The notes beneath the pieces were generated by a model, which did no database searches, was not told the origin of the DNA, and saw only the letters and a list, made by a program, of their open reading frames with translations. The translations under genes and the position numbers were made by a program. Shown here piece after piece: positions 1 through 64,000 of a stretch of DNA of 64,000 nucleotides; position 1 is the stretch's first letter, and each line of letters starts with the position of its first letter. The stretch is from Norana najaformis (lineage: Eukaryota > Annelida > Clitellata > Crassiclitellata > Hormogastridae), in assembly GCA_964023275.1 (NCBI GenBank), contig OZ029928.1, forward strand, positions 13,849,929-13,913,928, written 5' to 3'.

Positions 1-165
1 ATAGCCGTCTCCCTGCCCGACTCTTAGATCTTGACCTGGAACCGAACCCTTCCAGCCTATTGCTTTTGTTTTGACTGTGCGCCTGTGAATAAGCTGGTTC
101 TCGCGACTTATCTTTCATGGGCGTTATAGAAATCTCAAGCTTACAATTAAGACTTCTAGTTCTGT
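1..165 (+). repeat. Interspersed repeat family A
   Basis: Shares the core tcttggatctcgacctgg, tgcctgtgaataagctggtt and the terminal gtagaaatctcgagtttac with copies at 36485-36630 and 50835-50990 on the same strand and 30465-30605, 37425-37545, 40065-40190 and 58785-58850 on the other strand. It looks like the 3' part of a retroelement with an attac-rich end. Confidence 0.85.
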
Positions 166-320
166 TTGCTTATCAATGAACGTTTTGTTGTTAGTGAGCT
201 TGAACATCATTTGGACTAGCAAGCACCTCTGAACACAGCGCTATACAAATTTCTGTTTACGAATACGATTACAACAGTCTAGTTCCTGGTTTGACATTAT
301 AGTTAATCACAAATACTCAC

Positions 321-542
321 TCTGGACAGGCGATAAATCGTCCTGGGGTACAGAATTCTTACTCTCTACTTTTAATCGTTTAGTATTCACATAATTGTTG
401 CTAATCGACCTAGCACCAGGCTTTGCGGCATTACTCTCGAGTGTGAGTGGAACGGCAGCTGGAACGACAGAAGACACAGACTGATTGAAATTGCCACCTG
501 TTGTTATATACCGATACGTGCTAATCATCATACCCGAAAATC
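321..542 (-). CDS. Deltex-like exon 4: linker, last exon inside the window
   Basis: A 222-nt exon, acceptor tttcatag, donor GTGAGT, phase 1 in and out. It encodes a low-complexity linker with VVPAAVPLTLESNAAKPGAR and a short basic patch (TKRLKVESK) before acidic residues. In Deltex proteins such a linker precedes the RING finger, expected further left. Confidence 0.72.
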
Positions 543-3500
543 CTATGAAACACAAAAATTAAGACCAAGTCAAAGTAATGCCATGTAACGTAAGCCAAGA
601 ATTTCTATTAAGAACTACTTCGGGAAAATTCTTCAGCAGCAATCCCTACTTAACATCAGACTGTATGGTTTTTTAATCAACTACAGATACAACAGAAACT
701 CACAACAACGCAGTCTTTAATATGAGGTCATGTTATAAGTTTGTTTTTCCATAGGTGAATTAAGTTTGGGGTGCACACCAGACAGTGTAATATCAAAAAG
801 TGCATTATAACGAGCCTCTAGTGTAGATAGATTGATAAACTGTATGTGCCTGACAGTATATTACATGGGAAAGTGCACTATTAACTGGCGGAGGAGTGTA
901 AACGAACATGTTTTTCTATAGCGACTGTAAGCCCTCGACCCTGCTCATTTTTCAATGAATTGATTGGGAGAGATTTTTCACCACTGCTGCCCATTTTAAT
1001 GCCACCTACTCTGACTTCAAATCAGAAGTCAGAGGTAATAATTAAATTAACGGTTTCGTGAAGAATCAGAAGCAGGAACAACGAAGCAGTGATACGCAGA
1101 ACAAACAGTAATGTTTATGATTATTACCAGAGAAAAGTTGGGAAAGGCCAGCCACTGGATTAACGAGAGAACTGCCACCTCCACCACTACTACTGGAGCT
1201 TCCGACACCATTGCTTGAAGAAGATGCCGGTGGTGGATTCAACTGGAAATGAACACTTTTTCCTGCATTGCTGTTTCCAGTCTGATGCAAGGGGCTGTAA
1301 ATTTCACAAAAACCTCAACATCAACACTTGACTACAAATTTCTCAAACAAATAGATGAAAAATCTGAATCACAGAAGAAACGCTTTCAAATACACCTATC
1401 TACCTGTTTTTGTCTGCTCTGCAATTTTTTGAAGTTGCTGAGGTCAGGGTGAAGGTCTCTTCTTTTTCAGGTTGCTTATCCTCCAATGGAGGATGGAAAA
1501 AGTAAGTTAGATGGAGCACATAACAAATGAGGAGGTGCTGAAAAGACTTGAGGAAGAAAGATCTAGGACAGCTACAATAAGGGGGTGACATAAAATGGAT
1601 TGGTCATATACTGAGGGGGGGACTCACTCTTGAGGAAAGAATGGAGGGGAAGAGGACAAGAGGAAGACCCAGACAGATGCTGCTGGATTTGATGATGACG
1701 GATGAATACAGCAGCCTGAAAGAAGAAGCTCAGCACCGAGAGGAGTGGCGTCATCGGACGTTTGAACCTGTCTGAGGGCAGAGAACCTGAAGAAGAAGAA
1801 GATCCTCCAAGGCCTGTCTTCCAGTCTCAGGGATCTTGACTAACTAGTTCTGTTCAATGGCTTGTGCTTTTGGACTGCAGCTTATATGCCATAACATGAC
1901 CACTTTTTGGATAAGTTCTATGCCACACCCTTCCAGATCTGGCAGTCATTCACTTTTACAACACCTTTGTAAGTTCCTCAAGAAAAGCCAAACAGATGTC
2001 CAGATAAAAACAAATGAAATACTATGACTTGCTGCATTATTGCAGAATTATGAAAGCAGATTTAGAAATGCAAGACGTACTCTCTCCAAGCTGTGAATGA
2101 ATTTGAACTCGTTCCCTGTGCTGCACTTGACGTTGGTCCGTTTACATCACACATCCAGTTACTTGTTGGAGCCGACTGTGAAGACGGCATCGAAGAAGAT
2201 GAAGAGGCCATGTCAGAGCTGTGGGAAGAAAACAGACACATCCATGTGAAGTTGCTTCATGTGCTATCAGTTGATGTTTCTTGTATTTGGAATTATTTAT
2301 CACAAAATGCCTGACCTGCCAATTTGCAATCATCATACAAATCACCTGTCAACACCCAAAAATGTTTTACTCTGGACTAGCATGACTCCTCCGTCCAGAC
2401 TCCTAGCAAACGTTCATCCAAAACTCTAAGTCAGATTTACTGACTCTGCACAAATAAATAGTAAGTGGTTTACATAAATAAAGTCATCTTTTCAACAACG
2501 ACCCAGCCATAAGTACAGCAATTCAAAGAATTCATTCATATATAGAGCACTTCAAAGAATTCATTCATATGTACAGCAATACAAAGAATTCATTCATATG
2601 TAAAGCACTTTGAAGAATTCATTCAGAAGTAAAGCAATTCATTTGAAGCAAAACTAAGCGAACTTCCACTGGAAGATTTCACAAAGATGGTTCACTTGAG
2701 CTGTCTTGCACAGCTGTTGTGTAGGCCAAGGAAATAACCAGAAAACATCACCTCACAGAGCTCTCTGATCGCCGGATAGGAAGGACAGGACACAATCTGG
2801 AGAAGCATCACCCAAGTATACTCACAAAAACACAAGATCTGTAGGTTTCCGAGTACAACTTCCATCTATGGCAAAAAGAATCATTATGCCACAGAAGAAT
2901 ATGATTTGTTTTCTTTGTTAGCAAACAATCAGAATCATTATGCACTAAATGATTCTACTTTTCAACAACAGAAAGACAAAAACCAACTGATGTGAACGGT
3001 GCTCACCTGTATCCTGGTGTGAGGTTTCGCCGTAAAGCCCTCACTCGTTTCGGTCGTGCTCCAGAAGCTTGTGTGGAAGAAGATGCAGCAGCAGGTGGCA
3101 GCATTGAGCTTCCAGAGGAGCTAGAACCACTTCCACTGAAAGGAAACGTTGTCTGATTGGCAGGTGGATAACTAGACGATGCAAAGTTGAAACCAGACGA
3201 CACATGCGATCCAGTTGACGGCAATGATGTAGCTGCCAGTGCAGAAGCTGTGTTTGGATGACTAAGGGCAGAAGCAGTCAATGGCACAGTTTGAGAAGCA
3301 CTTCCGAATCCGTACGATCCAGAATAATTGCGTGCACTTCCAAACCCTGAAGTTCCAGAACTGCTTGCACTTCCAAACCCTGAAGTTCCAGAACTGCTTG
3401 CACTTCCAAACCCTGAAGTTCCAGAACTGCCTGCACTTCCAAACCCTAAAGTTCCAGAACTGCCTGCACTTCCAAACCCTGAAGTTCCAGAACTGCTTGC

Positions 3501-5648
3501 ACTTCCAAACCCTGAAGTTCCAGAACTGCTTGCACTTCCAAACCCTGAATATCCAGAACTGCCTGCACTTCCAAACCCTAAGACGCCTCCCAAGTATTGC
3601 TTCCATGACTGCGGCTTGCTATTTGACTGCTGCTGATAGGTACCTGACGTAAGCGTTCGGTACTTAGCTCCCGTCAGCAGACGTTGCACAGGTCGTGCAA
3701 ATCCAGAAGTCTTGTTGATCTGTTTCATTTGGCCCAAGTTAACAAAATACGGCTGATTAAATGGATGTACATCAAGATCTACTACAGAGTATCGGCTCTG
3801 ATTGAAAGCAGCCTCAAGCATATTGGCTACTTCCATTGAATATGAATGCCATGTGTAGCGTACATTTCGCTGGCGAGAGCTGTCACCTCCCCACTGCCAG
3901 GTGGCGCCGTGTGCAACAGCACTGTCAATATCATACAGTTCCCTTCGAATCGGCCTTTCAATGCCTGTTGTTTAAAAACAAAATGGGTCGGTCATTTGAT
4001 ATTCAAGCATACTTCAGTATTAATCATTGATTCAATCCATTTCAAATGTTGACTTAGAACAATGAAAACTAACCTCAACCCAAATTTACACAGTCAGTGT
4101 TGCCAAGGTTGGGCATGATAGCCAGTTGGTTAGAGCGTTCGGTTTGTTACACGGAAAATACGGGTTCGAGCCTCTTCTGAGACGCTGTTTGGGGACCTTG
4201 AGCAAACCCTTAACTCACAACTGCTTAGCTTTAACAACTGATGTTAAGACATTAGACAGTGGCACATAAATGCAAACATGTTCTTTTAAAATACGGCTTA
4301 ATCTATATAATGTGTGGGTATGTGTGGTCCGGCTATATGCATGTGTCAGTGAACAATGGAGTTATCTGACGAATAATATGAGAGCAAAATAGGGACAGTT
4401 TTTATAATCGAATGTATGGCCCATATCCAACAGGAAGCAACTCTGCCCAGAAAGGACATTTTACCAAACTAGCACACAGGTTCTGCGATGAAGAGGTTAG
4501 TCTAATATCTTTGTGAACCATTTCAAGTAAACACCACAGTGATACCAGTCGCTTCTGTCATTTCGTTCTCAACTTATAACTTACCTGTTTCAAATTGCTT
4601 ATCCGCCGCAGGTTGCCTCTCTGTCTTGTGGACTGACCTTATGGATACTGAACTGCTTGCAGGTTGGTTTGATGCTCCATCGGTTGATGCGTGTGCATTA
4701 GACACCGGCGCATTAGAAGTTACTAGTTATAATCACTATACGTTTGAAAGCACAACTAAGAACCATGACTTTTAACTTCTGATGAAATTAAGACAGTTTA
4801 AAGACTAAGGAGCAAGCTCTAGTTGTGGTTTACTAACCAATTTATTTCAGAATAATGGGATGACCATTTGCAAATATGACAGTGGTGGATTTGGATAGGG
4901 TCTGTAACAAGGGCAGAGGCTACCCTAAAATTTGACAGAATGACACAGATTAACGCTTTGCCAAGCCCTCGCATCAGTTATTCCCTTCATCTTCAAATAT
5001 TGTTTTCCACTCCATTTGTGTTCGCTACCTGTGTTATTATTTTAAAGGAAATTTCTCATCTCTGTGAAATAAAATTACAACATTTGTAACCCATTTCTGG
5101 GGAAGAGGTGCCTGCACTAATAAAATTCAGTGACAATTGCATTAAATAAAACTGTTGCAATTATCACTGAGTGCATACTACATCAATACTCTTCTCTGCA
5201 TAAGAAAACTGAAACTATTCTAAACTGGATGTGCCCACATTAAACCAGACAAGTGTTAGGTGCAGGAATTTCTTTGCCTGCATCCATAACAGTTCTGTAT
5301 CGGAGGCAAGCGTTGTCAATTGTGAGTGGGTCACACGTGACTTCGTTGTGACCAACTAAGTTAGTTCGCGCATGTCGCAGTTTATACGGCTGTGTTCTGC
5401 GCGGATTTTAGTGCTAACCTTTCTGTTTCCTTACCATATTGACTAACTTGGACCATCCGAACTAAATCAACGCCCAAACTCGATAGATGTCTATCGATGT
5501 CCGCGAGACGAACAATATTCGACTGAGCTGCGTAATTATCTTCGATAAAGTTGGAAACGTCCGCTTCATAAGGGCTCCAGTCTCCTTCATCGTTAGTCCA
5601 TTCCCATACGACACTGGCTGCATTCGTTCCACCGAACGCAGCCGCCAT
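321..5648 (-). CDS. Deltex-like protein (tandem WWE domains), N-terminal part; continues beyond the left edge
   Basis: Four coding exons join in phase: 5435-5648 (WWE1), 3007-3964 (WWE2 plus repeat region), 1128-1294 and 321-542 (Ser/Gly/Pro-rich linker). They give about 520 residues. Two adjacent N-terminal WWE domains followed by a disordered linker is the arrangement of Deltex E3 ubiquitin ligases, which bind Notch ankyrin repeats through the WWE pair and carry RING and Deltex C-terminal domains. Those two catalytic domains are not in the window. The last exon has a phase-1 donor (GTGAGT at 315-320), so the gene continues to the left. The linker is richer in Ser and Gly than I would expect and includes a coding minisatellite. 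A different WWE-containing ligase remains possible until the RING part is seen. Confidence 0.88.
905..1030 (-). repeat. Truncated copy of the tRNA-headed SINE
   Basis: The sequence tatagcgactgtaagccctc and gaccctgctcatttttcaat matches the 3' half of the SINE whose full copies are at 6117-6358 and 60805-61075. Confidence 0.8.
1128..1294 (-). CDS. Deltex-like exon 3: Ser/Gly-rich linker
   Basis: A 167-nt exon with acceptor atttacag and donor GTAATA. It encodes PLHQTGNSNAGKSVHFQLNP and a run rich in serine and glycine. There is no recognisable domain. Support comes from phase continuity with exons on both sides and from splice sites. Confidence 0.72.
1505..1800 (+). mobile_element. 3' end of an endonuclease-reverse-transcriptase non-LTR element
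   Basis: Reading plus, a broken frame gives NEEVLKRLEEERSRTATI, then KMDWSY.., MEGKRTRGRPRQMLLDLM and LKEEAQHREEWRHRTFEP, the well-known C-terminal tail of a class of LINE reverse transcriptases. Stops and a frame change make it dead. A related tail lies at 42270-42515 on the other strand. It sits in a Deltex intron. Confidence 0.82.
2515..2650. repeat. Tandem repeat of about 30 bp, four units
   Basis: Units share the core caaagaattcattcatatgt with small changes. Located in the intron between Deltex-like exons 2 and 3. Confidence 0.85.
3007..3964 (-). CDS. Deltex-like exon 2: WWE domain 2 and FG/Ser repeat region
   Basis: A 958-nt exon entering in phase 1, leaving in phase 2 through GTGAGC. 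It starts IERPIRRELYD, aligning with the MRPVRRNFYD link between the two WWE domains of Deltex, then TWQWGGDS..RYTWHSYS and YFVNLGQMKQINKTSGFARP of WWE2. From about 3340 to 3580 it consists of tandem 11-residue units (GFGSAxSSGTS). It closes with Ser/Ala-rich sequence and a basic KRVRALRRNLTPGYR end. Confidence 0.88.
3337..3585 (-). repeat. 33-bp coding minisatellite in the Deltex-like exon 2
   Basis: Seven to eight units with consensus GFGSAxSSGTS per unit on the minus strand. Length is a multiple of three, so copy-number change keeps the frame. Long ORFs in the other frames over this stretch are by-products of the periodicity. Confidence 0.92.
4108..4265 (+). repeat. tRNA-derived SINE head, second family
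   Basis: The head gggcatgatagccagttggt is followed by a B-box-like gggttcgagcct, and a downstream part ends in gacattagacagtggcac. A homologous copy lies at 21880-22050. Pol III origin is inferred from the B box. Confidence 0.75.
4545..4740 (+). mobile_element. LINE 3' tail fragment
   Basis: Matches the end of the element at 22440-22770, including cattagacaccggcgcatt, in the same strand. Only the last coding residues and the 3' UTR remain. Confidence 0.8.
5435..5648 (-). CDS. Deltex-like exon 1: WWE domain 1
   Basis: The ATG at 5646-5648 is preceded in frame by TAG seven codons upstream, which supports this start. The exon encodes VVWEWTNDEGDWSPYEADVS and then NFIEDNY, matching the WEW..W..Y core of the WWE fold. 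It ends VSQYG with the strong donor GTAAGG in phase 1. An alternative donor 19 nt downstream (GTTAGC) would bring a stop just after the junction and is unlikely. Confidence 0.9.
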
Positions 5649-6116
5649 AATTAGTTCTGAGAATTTCTATGATAAATTTTAACTTTTATTGCACAATACG
5701 CAGGCTCTGTTCAAAAATCGCTGCATGTAAGAAAATTATATATATTTTCAATCTTTCATTTTCGATTTTCACCACGAACGCGTCCTAAGCCGCGTTTTTT
5801 GGGAGCTGCCGTTTACTGAAGAAGTTCCTGATAAAAAGTAGTGGATATTCTGCTCCCAGCAGATGAAAATCAGGGCGGTGCAAAACCTACTTTTTGAAAA
5901 TAATAAAATTAGGTTTTCATGTTTTTATCCTTTTAGGTTTTAGGTATTATTATTTTCCCAGACGACGTAAACAGAACTACGAGGGTGTATAGAATTGATA
6001 ATTTTGAATTCAGTGCTGCGGTGGACCTTCTTGGACGTTACATCTATTTGTGAGTAGAAGGATCTCTAATCGCTATGCTGCAGGCGCGTTGGAACAGCAT
6101 GATTTGCTCTAATCTG

Positions 6117-6358
6117 CCCTAGTTAGCTACATCGGTAAACGCGTATGCGAAGGAGCCTATGTGCGTGAGTATTCCCGGTTTGCAACCCGATCATGGCCTA
6201 TTTCAGAGATTTGAATGTCGGGATAGTACGGTCAGTGCACGGGGACCTTAAACGGCGTGGCACCCATTCAAACGGACAGCGGTGGTGAATTATCTCACCG
6301 CATCAATTCATTGAAAAATGAATGATCAGGGTCGAGGCCATACGGTAGCTATATAGAA
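6117..6358 (+). repeat. Full-length tRNA-derived SINE
   Basis: About 240 bp, colinear over its whole length with the reverse complement of 60805-61075. The 5' end tagttagctacatcggtaaa and the B-box-like ggtttgcaaccc (ggttcgcatcc in the other copy) indicate a tRNA-derived Pol III promoter. The 3' end is gtcgaggccatacggtagct followed by an AT-rich tail. Confidence 0.88.
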
Positions 6359-6825
6359 CCTATACATTTACAATTTTACATTTAAAGCCTAGAACCTAAT
6401 AACCTACTTCTTGGATCTTTGTTGACTAAAAGTTTATCCTGTTCGCACAACTAATAGACAGTTTAGTTTATAATTTGTGGACCGTCATTCTGGAATTCTC
6501 TGCCAGCTGTTCTTACGAGCTTACCAACTTTATACCAGTTCAATATAAGTCTAAAATCTCAAATACACAATGCACTTAGTTAAGTTTTTGTTTGGCGCTT
6601 AGTTAAGTTTTTATTTGTGTTTATGCGCTGACATTGATCATAATTATTAATTACTTTTATATTCTAGATTATGATTGATTTACTCAGTGTAATGCTGTCA
6701 CGTATTTGTAATCCATGATGTAAACAGGTGACCTTCGTAGCGGAACTTTTTGTTCTTTTTAGGTCAGGCCATTGGCACCAATTTATGTGACAGACTGTGA
6801 TTGTAGTTGTTAATTATTTTGGTGA

Positions 6826-6955
<130 letters not shown>

Positions 6956-7831
6956 CCGATTCTATGCACCGCCACAGTTCTATGTACGTCTTTAGAGGAA
7001 ACATAGACATTATGAATATTCATGATGTCTATGGTTGGAAATAAAATAACATATCGGCCTTAATGGATGACCCTTCTGCATTGAACTATAAGCTGGTTCC
7101 CTTATCTTGGGTGTTTGGTACTGAAGAAATGAATTTACATTTATATTTTTACAATTCAGCCAAAGCAAAACACCCTTAAAACTGGCCAAGCTCAAATTAA
7201 GTTATTGCCTAAAAAACTAGGCTTAAGTATTTAAAGAAATAATCCATCAGGTTATCAACTAAAAGAAGCAAAAAGTATACACAATAAGTAAGAAAGGTTT
7301 AATAACAAGGATCTGAAATGAAAGTTTTGACTGGATTTTGTGTAACAATTTGGTGATTTGGTTTCAAGGAGAACATGCAGCAATCGAATTAAAAGTCACA
7401 TCATGAAACAACTAAAGAATCCAAGCAAAACCTAAGCGGTTTCAATGTCTTAACGGAATCTACATCAAAGGTGCTGTTAAAACAAACATTAAAACTACAA
7501 AAAATTTAAATTACTAATTTCATCTTCATATCGACGTAATCCGCGGATTCAAAAACATCACAAACTTATTACACATTTCAAATAAATTAGCTGCAAATTG
7601 GTAATGAGAGTGACAGAAAATACTGATGCACTTATCCGGCTAACTCTGATGACAACGTAAAATTTTCCTCCTATTAAATTGTAAACTGTAGTTTTTATCT
7701 GCAGAGCAAAATCCACAAGGTTAAGAACTTTGTTTTCTTCTACCTAACTGGGAGAAAACATCCAGGACAAAACTGTTCATAAGCATCATAACGTCAGTAT
7801 CGATTTGCAGTTTTAGATTTGATTGATCGCT

Positions 7832-62628
<54,797 letters not shown>

Positions 62629-63250
62629 TTTTCCAGGAATGTAACAGCCGCAAGCACTGCAACGATTGCACTCCTTTTCCTCTTCCTCCTACTCCCTACT
62701 CCTCTCCGTAACTTTTAAAGTGTTGTGCTTTGACACAACAGAATCGTCTTGCCGGGCCTTCTAAGTCGAAGGCCGGCGATGCAGAAGGACGAGAAATAAT
62801 TTCCCTCCCTCTTAAACAATCCAGAATGGCGAACGCTTTACGGCAGTCATGACGCACAGAACTATTTCAAAGTCAGTCGGTTTTTCGCAAAGGTTAAACT
62901 GAAGTCGAATCTTATTCGCGGACTCGCCGCTACATCGCACAGAAGACTGAAGCAGCCCAGAATCGATTGTTTATCATCCAACCGAAGCAAATCCACTCCG
63001 GACGAACTTTCCAGACAGAACAGCAGAAGAGAGAAGGAAGCAACCAACATCAGCGACACCCGCAGCAGCTCTCCCTGGCCTCTCGGTGAAGCTTGGCGAG
63101 AGCTAGCCTACTGCATCGGTTCTCTCGGCTACGCACCAACCCACATACACAAAACGCCCGTCTGCTTGTCAGAGACACCCTTCCGGTTACAGCAGCAGCG
63201 GATATTGCCGATAGCTCCTCTAGCGTTGCTGCTCGGCCCGTTTTAAAATA
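62629..63250 (-). promoter_or_regulatory. Candidate RyR 5' leader and promoter region
   Basis: The stretch directly upstream of the start codon has visibly more CG dinucleotides than the surrounding introns (for example around 62740-62780, 62920-62940 and 63180-63240). I see no clear TATA box. The assignment rests on position and composition only. Confidence 0.4.
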
Positions 63251-64000
63251 GACGCAATCGCTGCTAACTATGGACGCCTTGTGCTAGGAACCGAGAGCAA
63301 CTAGACAATCGCACTTGATGCAATAAGGAGTTGTTTTAAGGATAGTAATAGTATTTGCACATTCATATAGCGCCTTAAAGGAACACTCCGCCACTGCCTT
63401 GTAAGGGAGTAGTGCCAGTCCCAAGCCTGGATAAAGGAGGAGGGCGACGGTAACGGCCTTTGATGCCATAAGCTGTCGTTAAACATTGGAGCTACAACTG
63501 CTTCTCACAGGTGCTTCTGATCAATGTAACACAAGACAACAGTCAAACGAAATTGTCTTTAACCGCTGACGAAATAGAGGTTATGGTTTACGCCTATTTA
63601 CATTCTTTGGGTAACATCGATGTCAGCAGAAAACCGCATTATTTATAATTTTCTGGCGCTGATATTCGGTTATTCATCTTACAAAACCCGGTGCAGTTTC
63701 AGCAGTCCGAAGTACTGGCTGGCTTTAGAGCAGGTTCGCACTAGGCCTGTATAGCAGCCCGCCCGCTTGGGGATATCAGCTGCGCCACCCATCCTGATTC
63801 AGTCACTCAAGTGGGTAGTTGGGCAGGTATAGGTAGGATAGAGAACATACTATTAATACAGGGATATAAGTTTGCTCAACCACGCGCCTTGCATCCACGG
63901 CTTCTGCAGCGCTCCTAGCGGATGGCCCATACGTTAAACACGTAAGGTGGGCTCTCGACCCAATCGCAACCTCAGTTACTAACTAATATTTACTGGAAGA
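63251..64000. other. Upstream flank of RyR
   Basis: No coding exon recognised. 63355-63480 is a repeat also found inverted at 35935-36040. The remainder is unique-looking sequence with no long open frame. Confidence 0.6.
63355..63480 (+). repeat. Interspersed repeat family E
   Basis: Contains catatagcgccttaaagg, agtgccagtcccaagcctgg and ggcctttgatgccataagct, matching 35935-36040 inverted. Confidence 0.75.

Noticed and set aside
3262-3652. Several long ORFs in other frames and on the plus strand over the Deltex repeat
   Set aside because: They are produced by the 33-bp periodicity; only the minus frame continuing from WWE2 is supported.

Overview
This window comes from an animal nuclear genome. 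Genes are split into many short exons with GT..AG introns, introns are full of non-LTR retrotransposon tails, tRNA-derived SINEs and micro/minisatellites, and a 10-N scaffold gap is present. The two genes recognised, a ryanodine receptor and a Deltex-type protein with tandem WWE domains, are metazoan signalling genes. The ryanodine receptor is clearly diverged from vertebrate and insect proteins as I know them, so I favour an invertebrate, possibly an early-branching lineage. I cannot name the species.

Layout, read on the minus strand from right to left: (1) 62629-64000, upstream region of the ryanodine receptor, moderately CpG-rich near the start codon. (2) 62628-19163, 47 coding exons (two of them a duplicated pair) encoding roughly the first 1,960 residues of the ryanodine receptor: Ins145/MIR region, RIH domain, SPRY1, the first pair of RyR repeats, SPRY2, SPRY3 and the following helical region, ending in an acidic exon. 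(3) 19162-16785, no exons but a tandem duplication, a palindromic element, a tetranucleotide array and the 10-N gap. (4) 16784-7832, 13 exons encoding the last ~473 residues: transmembrane segments, selectivity filter, S6 and the zinc-binding C-terminal domain with the stop codon. About 2,600 residues of the usual receptor (second RIH, second pair of RyR repeats, RIH-associated and EF-hand region) are absent at the N gap. (5) 7831-5649, intergenic with a full-length SINE and a (TC)n(TA)n array. (6) 5648-321, first four coding exons of a Deltex homologue, whose RING and C-terminal domains would lie beyond the left edge.

Exon boundaries were assigned by hand from AG/GT sites and checked for continuous reading phase. 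All listed junctions are in phase except at two places where a small exon was not found (between 57565 and 56646, and between 23705 and 21721). The main novel-looking observations are a duplicated, phase-matched exon in the RIH domain (48088-48186 and 47527-47628) that looks like a mutually exclusive pair, a 26-bp minisatellite that copies an exon end together with its 5' splice site about ten times, and an 11-residue FG/Ser-rich tandem repeat inside the Deltex coding sequence.
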